From positions 87,202-127,893 of the forward strand of contig SBGQ01000129.1 in NCBI GenBank assembly GCA_006226965.1: 40,692 nt of DNA, given 5' to 3'. Positions 34,731-40,692 of the stretch are shown here, piece after piece (within the stretch, counting starts at the first letter, position 1; each line of letters opens with the position of its first letter). The translations under genes were made by a program, and so were the position numbers. The DNA is from a bacterium. GTDB taxonomy: Bacteria; Bacteroidota; Rhodothermia; Balneolales; M1805. A model generated the notes under the pieces. The model ran no database searches. It was not told where the DNA came from and was given only the letters and a program-made list of their open reading frames with translations.

Positions 34731-35777
34731 ATGGAAAGCCGTTTGCACAAAGCGTATGAAACATTAGGATTACCATCAGGAAGCTCGCTTGAAACTATAA
34801 AGCGAAAGCATCGGGAATTGGTGAAAATCTGGCATCCGGATAAACATCAACACCATGATGAAAAACATCGAGCAAATGCTAAAATTGCTGAAATAAACGC
34901 AGCTTATGCCTATCTCCGTTCAATAAAAGAACGTACAACAAAACGAAAAAAGCAAGACCCGACAACGGCTGAAAGACCTAAACAATCGACTTCTCACACA
35001 GCTAATTCAGCACCGTCGTTTTCTCAAGCAACCACCAATCAGAAAAAAGCAAAAACAAAAACTAACACAAGTCGACAGAATCGTTACGGAACATCGTTCC
35101 AGCAAAGTAAATTAGACTCCATTTTATCCGGACTTCAAAACCGATTTAGTTATTGGCAACTCAAAAAGAAACGAGAAATCCGAAAAGATAAATGGCGTAA
35201 AATGATGGAATCGGAACGCGCTTATTGGGTAAAATTGAGAGAGAAATACGATGAACGAACACGAGTTGGCTTGTATCGAAGTTTATTCAATGCGCTTGTT
35301 TTTGGCAGAATTATCCAGTTTGAATCGGGTTCAACTGCTCTTGGATTGTTTACCATTCAAGAAAAATATGAGATAGATTTACGACACAATCTCATTAACG
35401 ACCAAATCTTTTACTCCATCAACAAAGGCCTCAACTTACTCTTAAAATATGTATTTGGCGGGTTTTCACTTTTATTGTTCTTTTACCTCACCTTGATGTA
35501 TTACGCTTATGGAAAAATTCCGACTTTGGATGATTATTTATTGTTACAAATGGGAGTTGTTACTCAGGCAAGTTTACTATTCATCCCAGATAATCTATTT
35601 CAGAGGGGATTATTGTGGAAATACAGACATTTGCGGAAAATGGAAATTCAGCAGACATTTGCAAACAAAACCTTACCTGGAAAATGGAATAAAATTATTC
35701 AGGTTGCCTTTTTAATTAAATATGCTGCACTTTTTCTATATCTCTCCTTCTTTTTGAAACAAATTCCAACTCTTTAA
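34731..35777 (+). CDS. Membrane-anchored J-domain (DnaJ-like) protein
   Basis: A 348-residue protein. The N-terminal J-domain (about 1-65) has the HPD motif in 'LVKIWHPDKHQHHDE' needed to stimulate Hsp70. A basic, low-complexity linker (about 65-120) follows, then a charged helical region and at least two or three hydrophobic segments in the last 130 residues ('VFGGFSLLLFFYLTLMYYAY', 'VAFLIKYAALFLYLSFFL'). There is no Gly/Phe region or zinc finger, so it is a type-III J-protein, presumably recruiting DnaK to the membrane. I use the ATG at 34731, not the TTG two codons earlier. It begins 21 bases after the ABC ATPase gene. Confidence 0.88.
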   Translation: MESRLHKAYETLGLPSGSSLETIKRKHRELVKIWHPDKHQHHDEKHRANAKIAEINAAYAYLRSIKERTTKRKKQDPTTAERPKQSTSHTANSAPSFSQATTNQKKAKTKTNTSRQNRYGTSFQQSKLDSILSGLQNRFSYWQLKKKREIRKDKWRKMMESERAYWVKLREKYDERTRVGLYRSLFNALVFGRIIQFESGSTALGLFTIQEKYEIDLRHNLINDQIFYSINKGLNLLLKYVFGGFSLLLFFYLTLMYYAYGKIPTLDDYLLLQMGVVTQASLLFIPDNLFQRGLLWKYRHLRKMEIQQTFANKTLPGKWNKIIQVAFLIKYAALFLYLSFFLKQIPTL

Positions 35778-35794
35778 CTTTCACTCCAGAACAT

Positions 35795-35831
35795 AAAAAA
35801 AGGCAATCGATACTTTACCGATTGCCTTTTT
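35795..35831. terminator. Bidirectional intrinsic terminator
   Basis: Stem A7-GGCAATCG (35795-35809) with CGATTGCC-T5 (35819-35831) and a nine-base loop. It separates the convergent J-domain and clpP genes. Confidence 0.93.
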
Positions 35832-35853
35832 AATAAGAAAGAATAGTAATGGA

Positions 35854-36423
35854 CTAAAATTTATCCATTATTCCATCTACGATTCCGTATTTGAGTGATT
35901 CTTCAGAATCCATCCAATAATCACGGTCGAAATCTTTCATTACTTTTTCAAAATTCTGTCCGCAATTATCGGCTAAAATTTTTGCCGAAATCTCTTTTGT
36001 TTTGATGATTTCGCGAGCTTGAATCTCAATATCAACTGAAGGACCGCGAGCGCCGCCGCTTGGTTGGTGAATCATCACTTTTCCGTGCGGATAAATGTAA
36101 CGATGCCCTTTTTCGCCACCTGATAGTAACAAACTACCCATAGAAGCTGCCAAACCCATACAAATGGTATGAACAGGCGATGAAATTGCCTGCATGGCAT
36201 CGTACATCGCCATACCGGATGTTACATAACCACCCGGACTGTTTATATAAAATTGAATCGGTTTTCCCGGATCTTGCAATTCAAGATAAAATAATCGGTC
36301 AATTACATGTTTTGCAGAATCGTCGTCAACCTGACCCCAAAGAAAGATTTTGCGTTCTTCAAGCAGGCGTTTTTCAATCTGAGCTTTATCGTTTTGATTT
36401 TTTTTGTCTTTTTCTTCTGACAT
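35854..36423 (-). CDS. clpP: ATP-dependent Clp protease proteolytic subunit
   Basis: A 189-residue ClpP. The catalytic triad is S94 ('GLAASMGSLLL'), H119 ('KVMIHQPSGG') and D168 ('DFDRDYW'); the spacing of 25 and 49 residues is the same as in E. coli ClpP. The handle region and 'INSPGGYVTSGMAMYDAM' are intact. The N-terminal stretch is short and rich in charged residues ('MSEEKDKKNQNDK') compared with the usual processed leader. No clpX is adjacent, so this may be a second, non-canonical ClpP copy. The inverted repeat at 36450-36485 lies between it and the upstream peptidase gene. Confidence 0.96.
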   Translation of the reverse strand: MSEEKDKKNQNDKAQIEKRLLEERKIFLWGQVDDDSAKHVIDRLFYLELQDPGKPIQFYINSPGGYVTSGMAMYDAMQAISSPVHTICMGLAASMGSLLLSGGEKGHRYIYPHGKVMIHQPSGGARGPSVDIEIQAREIIKTKEISAKILADNCGQNFEKVMKDFDRDYWMDSEESLKYGIVDGIMDKF

Positions 36424-36449
36424 GATTGAACTCTTTTTGTATCAATATT

Positions 36450-36485
36450 TTGCCCGATGTTACGATAAAGTGCAACATCGGGCAA
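36450..36485. repeat. Perfect 12-bp inverted repeat between the M1 peptidase gene and clpP
   Basis: TTGCCCGATGTT (36450-36461) and AACATCGGGCAA (36474-36485) flank a 12-base spacer. On the minus strand it follows the peptidase stop codon by 15 bases, but only a broken A/T tract follows it, so it is either a weak terminator or a structure in the clpP 5' leader. Confidence 0.6.
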
Positions 36486-36500
36486 CCTTAATTTGCGAAA

Positions 36501-38459
36501 TTATTGCTTATCAGCCTCTTTTTTTTCCATGCTTGGAGTTAAGACATTGTTTTCACGGTTTATATCAGGAAAGCGAAATTCTGGGTCAAGTTCTACTTTT
36601 TGAATAACGCTTGTAGAATTTACACGCAATCTCCAAACCGGACCTCTTGTCCAGATTTCAACCGGAAGTTTAACATCGTGAACTGTACCATTGGATTCAG
36701 TCACTTTAATGAAACTAGGGAAAACTAATTTTTCATTACTGCTGATCGTAATAATTGCACCCTCTTTCGGATTATCCTCAACATATTGTACGTCATCAAC
36801 AGATTGATCGAATAACCAAGTATTAAAAAACCAACCTTTCCAGAACCAATCCAATTTTTCACCGGTAGCATTTTCCATGTATCGGAAAAAATCATACGGA
36901 GTCGGATGTTTAAACGCCCAAGTTGCGATGTAACCTTTAAACGCAAAATCAAACCGATCAATACCTATAATGTCTTCGCGTAACATACGTAAGCCCAATG
37001 CGGTTTTATAATAGTAAGCATTGCCGAGATTTCTGGATTGTAACACATCAGGAAAAGTAATTGTGGGTTCTACTTTCTCGGATAACATATAAGGAACGAT
37101 ACCGTCAGCATTTTGGCGTCTTGGCTTATATTCCCCATTGTTAAATTTCTCCGTTGAGTAAATATTAATAAACGTATTAAAACCTTCGTCCATAAACGGG
37201 TATCTGCGCTCATCACTTCCTACAATCATTGGAAACCAGTTGTGCCCGAATTCGTGGTCGGTTACACCCCAAAGTCCGGCTCCTCTGCTTTTCCATGAAC
37301 AAAATGAAACGCCCGGATATTCCATACCGCCGACAATACCGGCAATATTTGCAGCTGCAGGCCAAGGAAATTCATACCAATAAGAATTGTTTTCAATACT
37401 GTTTTTGGTGTATTCCGTTGAACGTTCCCATCCGCTTTTTTCGCTGTCGATACTTTCTTCAGGATAACCGGACATAGCCATTGCTTTTTTTCCTGACGGC
37501 AAATTTATCCGTGAAGCATCCCATATAAATGCGTTCGAAATACCTACCGCTATATCTCTGGAGTTTTCCAATCTGAATTTCCACGTTAGTTTTCCTTTTG
37601 AAACCGGACGCGATTTTTTATCCCCAACTTCTTTTTTCGCGATAATTTCTACTGTTTTATCGCTTGAAGCGGCTTTTTCCCAACGCTTTAATTGCTCTTT
37701 TGTAAGTACTTCTTCTTTATTTAAATATTCAGCAGAAGTAACAACCACATAATTCCATGGAGTTGTAATTTCAAAATCGAAGTTGCCATATTCCAAGTAA
37801 AACTCACCGGCACCTAAATAGGGCAAAGCATTCCATCCATTGATGTCATCATACACATACATTCTTGGATACCATTGTGCGAGCTCGTAAATCGTTCCTT
37901 TCTTTACCTCTAAACGCCCCATTCTATCGCTGCCGTACTCAGGAACAACGAATTCATAGTTCATCGAAATATTCACTTCATCGCCATTCGCTTGCATTGG
38001 TTTTTCTAAGAAAACCTGCATTCTGGTATCATCGATCAAATACTTTGCATCACTGCCGTTCACTTTTACATTTGAAACGGAATAGCCACCGTCAAAGGCT
38101 TTGTTACCAAAACGACCACCTTCAACAGGAGTAGTTTTCGCTCCTCTTGATGACTGAGAAAACAGGTTTTGATCTAGTTGAATCCATAAAAAAGGCAACT
38201 CATCAGGCGAATTATTTTTATAAGTGATGGTAACATTACCTTTAACTGTGTGCGTAGAAGGCTCTAAGTCAACAGCTAATTTATAATGTGCTTCATTTTG
38301 CCAGTAATGAGCAGCAGGACGTCCACTTGCAGAACGAAACTGACTTTGTGTCGGGAATTGAAACGGTTTAAACGCTTCCATCTGCTCGAATGGTTTATCC
38401 TGTGCAAAGGATAAAACGGGTAATAAACATCCGAGTAAAGCTACATAGGTTCTTTTCAT
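36501..38459 (-). CDS. Secreted M1-family metallopeptidase
   Basis: A 652-residue zinc metallopeptidase. The first 20 residues ('MKRTYVALLGCLLPVLSFAQ') are a signal peptide. An N-terminal beta domain ('YKLAVDLEPSTHTVKGNVTI') precedes the catalytic domain. The zinc site is H402, H406 and E425 (HEFGHNW, then 18 residues, then E), the exact M1 spacing. The usual exopeptidase GAMEN motif is replaced by 'GGMEYPG', so aminopeptidase specificity may differ. 'YYKTALGLRMLRE' holds the likely catalytic tyrosine. It is periplasmic or exported and probably used for peptide scavenging. Confidence 0.95.
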   Translation of the reverse strand: MKRTYVALLGCLLPVLSFAQDKPFEQMEAFKPFQFPTQSQFRSASGRPAAHYWQNEAHYKLAVDLEPSTHTVKGNVTITYKNNSPDELPFLWIQLDQNLFSQSSRGAKTTPVEGGRFGNKAFDGGYSVSNVKVNGSDAKYLIDDTRMQVFLEKPMQANGDEVNISMNYEFVVPEYGSDRMGRLEVKKGTIYELAQWYPRMYVYDDINGWNALPYLGAGEFYLEYGNFDFEITTPWNYVVVTSAEYLNKEEVLTKEQLKRWEKAASSDKTVEIIAKKEVGDKKSRPVSKGKLTWKFRLENSRDIAVGISNAFIWDASRINLPSGKKAMAMSGYPEESIDSEKSGWERSTEYTKNSIENNSYWYEFPWPAAANIAGIVGGMEYPGVSFCSWKSRGAGLWGVTDHEFGHNWFPMIVGSDERRYPFMDEGFNTFINIYSTEKFNNGEYKPRRQNADGIVPYMLSEKVEPTITFPDVLQSRNLGNAYYYKTALGLRMLREDIIGIDRFDFAFKGYIATWAFKHPTPYDFFRYMENATGEKLDWFWKGWFFNTWLFDQSVDDVQYVEDNPKEGAIITISSNEKLVFPSFIKVTESNGTVHDVKLPVEIWTRGPVWRLRVNSTSVIQKVELDPEFRFPDINRENNVLTPSMEKKEADKQ

Positions 38460-38594
38460 AGTCTACTTTTTTGGGTTGAAATCTAACTTTGGAAGATGCT
38501 TCAGCTTTGTGAAAAATCAAATCACATTAAAAACAATTTACATTAGATTCTTTGTAATTATTGATTCTTTATACTTCCGGCAAATTATTAGTAC

Positions 38595-39602
38595 ATGTCT
38601 GAAAAAATTACGTTTACAATTTTACAAAGCGGTTTTATAACTAATTGGGATTCAAAAGGTGAAACCGCGTATTCATTAAAATCTATTGCTGATTTCTGGG
38701 AAGATTTTACAGCACATTTTGATTATTACTATTGCCACTCCAGTAAAACGGACTGTTGCAAATTAGAAGACCAAACTCATATTCTTCTAGAAAAATTCAG
38801 CACATCTAATCATTATGCCGTTAAAGGAGTTATTAGTGAATTAAGTGATGGGACTGCTACTTTCGAAGGAACCGTTTATCAAACAACTGAAAAACAATAC
38901 AATGCGAATGAGTTGATTGAGTTTATCGTAAATGAAATTCGAAATCCGATTGTAGGCTTAATTGCTACTTCAGATTTGTTTATCAATTATGGAAAAGATC
39001 TTCAATTAGACAAAGACGAATATTTCCAACTTTCAAGAAACTATGCAACCGGAATGTCTGAGTTTGTTGATCAAATCTTGTATTTGATTAAACTGGACTC
39101 ATCCGAAGCTCATGAAGACTTACACCCGGTTTGTGTTAAGTCTGTTCTTGAATCTTTAATCGACTCCAACCAACAACTGCTGATCGAAAATGATTTAACT
39201 ATTCAGAATCATGTACACAATCATCTTATCTGTAATGGTTCAGAAGAGCTTATCAAGCTGGCTTATAAGCAAGTATTTTTAAATAGCATTTTATACGGAA
39301 ATCAAAATCGAACCATTTCTTTAAAACCTTTCCAGTCCGACAATCAACAAGGACTTGTTATAACAGATTATGGCTTTGGAATTCAACCTGAACACGCTGA
39401 CAGGATTTTTGAACGCTTTTATCGTGTAAAAAATAAAGGCATCAAAACGAATATGGATGGTGTCGGATTGGGATTATGCCTTGTGAAATCGATTTCCAGA
39501 AAATTAAACGGTAAAATTAAAATCTGTTCCAAACCTCAGCTAGGAACCCAATTCACCCTGACTTTCCCGAAAGTTAAACAAGGTGAATTGAGTATTTACT
39601 AA
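38595..39602 (+). CDS. Cytosolic histidine-kinase-like protein lacking the phospho-acceptor histidine
   Basis: A 335-residue soluble protein with no membrane helix. Residues 1-95 are a putative sensor region without a recognised fold. The dimerisation helix reads 'FIVNEIRNPIVGL': the position of the phospho-acceptor histidine in 'SHELRNPL' is N113 (codon AAT, one base from CAT). The ATPase part is well kept: N box 'AYKQVFLNSILYG', G1 'DYGFGIQPE', F box 'IFERFYRV', G2 'GVGLGLCLVK' (about 290-299). It should bind ATP but not autophosphorylate at the usual site. No response regulator is adjacent. It is convergent with the dioxygenase gene, one base apart. Confidence 0.85.
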   Translation: MSEKITFTILQSGFITNWDSKGETAYSLKSIADFWEDFTAHFDYYYCHSSKTDCCKLEDQTHILLEKFSTSNHYAVKGVISELSDGTATFEGTVYQTTEKQYNANELIEFIVNEIRNPIVGLIATSDLFINYGKDLQLDKDEYFQLSRNYATGMSEFVDQILYLIKLDSSEAHEDLHPVCVKSVLESLIDSNQQLLIENDLTIQNHVHNHLICNGSEELIKLAYKQVFLNSILYGNQNRTISLKPFQSDNQQGLVITDYGFGIQPEHADRIFERFYRVKNKGIKTNMDGVGLGLCLVKSISRKLNGKIKICSKPQLGTQFTLTFPKVKQGELSIY

Positions 39603-39603
39603 G

Positions 39604-40659
39604 CTATTTCAGAGGACTTAAATGTTGCTCAATTTGAGAACGATATTGCTCAAATTGTTTGGGCAACATTAAATTAGTCCCCAGTTCTTCTTCTTTTTCA
39701 TCGAATGAAAATCCGGGACCTTCTGTCGCAATTTCCAGAATATGCCCGTCTGGGTCGTTAAAATAAATACTTCTAAAGTAGGTTCTATCCATAAAAGGAC
39801 TTACTCGATAACCTTTAGAACGTAATTTTTCATACATCTGCATTTGGGTTTCATTATCCGGCACAGAAAAAGCAATATGATGAGTCATTCCTGTTCCCAT
39901 CTTTACCTGACGGTATGTGCCCGGCTTGTATTCGAAATAGGTCATTACACTACCTAAATCAGCATGTTGATTACTCCAATACCAATGCGGTGCTGAACCG
40001 TCGTCATAATTTTTTGTTCTTTTGATGCGTCTCATTCCAAGTACATCCTGATAGAAATCATCCGTGCGTTCAATATCGCTAGAAATTGCTGAAATATGAT
40101 GCATTCCGTAATCCAGCTTCATATCAGGTGTAATTTCAGGAACAGGATCCGGCCAAGTAATTTTTGAAATCGTTTCGGCATCTCTTCCTTCTTTAGTCTT
40201 ATCACTGGCGGGAGTCAGATATGCTTCGCCAAGCGATTCAAATGGTTCATCAATTGTAAAACCGGGCCCATCTGTTGCCAATTCGATAATAAGACCGTCA
40301 GGGTCAGTTGTGTAAATTGACTCGAAGTAATTTCTGTCGAAGGGACCGTTTACGTGGTATCCTAAATCATTTAAACGTCTTTTCCATTTCAATAAAATGG
40401 TTTTATCTGGAACACGTAAAGCCACATGATGTGTGCCACCGATACCGGGTAAACCACGTTGTAATTGCGCCCATTCGAAAAATGTTAAGATTGTTCCTGG
40501 TCTTCCCGTCCTATCGCCAAAATAGAGATGCCAAGCACCGGGGTCATCAAAATTTACGGTTTGTTTAACCATTTTGAGTCCAAGTACGCGAGTGTAATAG
40601 TCTACCGTTCGTGCTGCGTTGCTAGAAATTGCTGTAAGGTGATGGAAACCGGTAATCAT
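39604..40659 (-). CDS. Ring-cleaving dioxygenase, two-VOC-domain (MhqO/PcpA-like)
   Basis: A 351-residue protein made of two tandem vicinal-oxygen-chelate halves, about 1-135 and 180-320. Each half repeats the same blocks: 'GFHHLTAIS' and 'GMHHISAIS', 'GTHHVALRVP' and 'GMTHHIAFSVP', 'DPDGLIIELATDGPGF' and 'DPDGHILEIATEGPGF'. The His-His-Glu metal site is kept in both halves, although in PcpA only the C-terminal one holds iron. The family cleaves hydroquinone-type or other aromatic rings with Fe2+ and O2. The substrate cannot be read. It has no aromatic-degradation neighbour in view; detoxification of quinones is the likeliest role. Confidence 0.9.
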   Translation of the reverse strand: MITGFHHLTAISSNAARTVDYYTRVLGLKMVKQTVNFDDPGAWHLYFGDRTGRPGTILTFFEWAQLQRGLPGIGGTHHVALRVPDKTILLKWKRRLNDLGYHVNGPFDRNYFESIYTTDPDGLIIELATDGPGFTIDEPFESLGEAYLTPASDKTKEGRDAETISKITWPDPVPEITPDMKLDYGMHHISAISSDIERTDDFYQDVLGMRRIKRTKNYDDGSAPHWYWSNQHADLGSVMTYFEYKPGTYRQVKMGTGMTHHIAFSVPDNETQMQMYEKLRSKGYRVSPFMDRTYFRSIYFNDPDGHILEIATEGPGFSFDEKEEELGTNLMLPKQFEQYRSQIEQHLSPLK

Positions 40660-40692
40660 ATGATTCCTTTCTAAAATAATTTAATATTAAAT

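Noticed and set aside
1-40692. rRNA, tRNA, insertion sequence, integrase or prophage genes
   Set aside because: None seen on either strand while reading; no transposase or integrase motifs, and no tRNA-like cloverleaf was noticed, although a dedicated tRNA search was not possible.

Overview
The window looks like an AT-rich chromosomal segment from the Bacteroidota (or a close relative in the same supergroup). Four things point there. Promoters upstream of the first gene and of the gene at 31261 follow the Bacteroidota pattern (TTG, 20 bases, then TANNTTTG or a near match), and the trp promoter has the same geometry. Most genes have weak Shine-Dalgarno sequences or none. There is a 177-residue orphan protein with the C-terminal 'EILN.P' tail I associate with this group. 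ClpP, the M1 peptidase, PdxB and the single-chain transketolase also look like versions from that supergroup. Genus-level placement is not possible by reading alone. I saw no rRNA, tRNA, CRISPR array, insertion sequence or prophage.

Layout. 1-1735: an ArsR-type regulator and its SRPBCC partner behind repeated operators, then a ~780-base gene-free region rich in inverted repeats and heptamer repeats. 1736-8593: mltG, divergent from a 1410-residue protein that appears to be a dead relative of DUF4011/DUF3320 superfamily-1 helicases, followed by a DUF1697 protein and an Mrr-like endonuclease. 8658-17381: a complete tryptophan operon on the minus strand, trpL-E-S-G-D-C-F-B-A plus a small membrane protein. 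It is controlled by a readable attenuator: a 15-residue leader peptide with three consecutive Trp codons, an antiterminator and a terminator. Tryptophanyl-tRNA synthetase lies inside the operon, so the enzyme that makes the sensed signal is itself under the attenuator. 17406-21529: a K+ channel, a two-component system and a FecR-like membrane protein.

21600-31094: an eight-gene minus-strand run, deoA, pspA, a mini-PspA-like gene, a membrane coiled-coil protein, an enoyl-CoA hydratase, a CNNM/CorC transporter, a Ycf46/Vps4-like AAA ATPase and transketolase. PspA belongs to the ESCRT-III superfamily, so its co-occurrence with a dedicated AAA ATPase and two new coiled-coil partners is the best candidate for an undescribed membrane-remodelling or envelope-stress system here. 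31261-35777: an orphan membrane-anchored protein, pdxB, a two-gene ABC transporter and a membrane-anchored J-domain protein, with overlapping starts and stops from the orphan to the ATPase. 35854-40659: clpP, a secreted M1 metallopeptidase, a histidine kinase whose phospho-acceptor histidine is replaced by asparagine, and a two-domain ring-cleaving dioxygenase.

Four independent signals deserve follow-up: the trp attenuator with trpS inside, the PspA/AAA cluster, the helicase-like protein without an ATPase site, and the histidine-less kinase.
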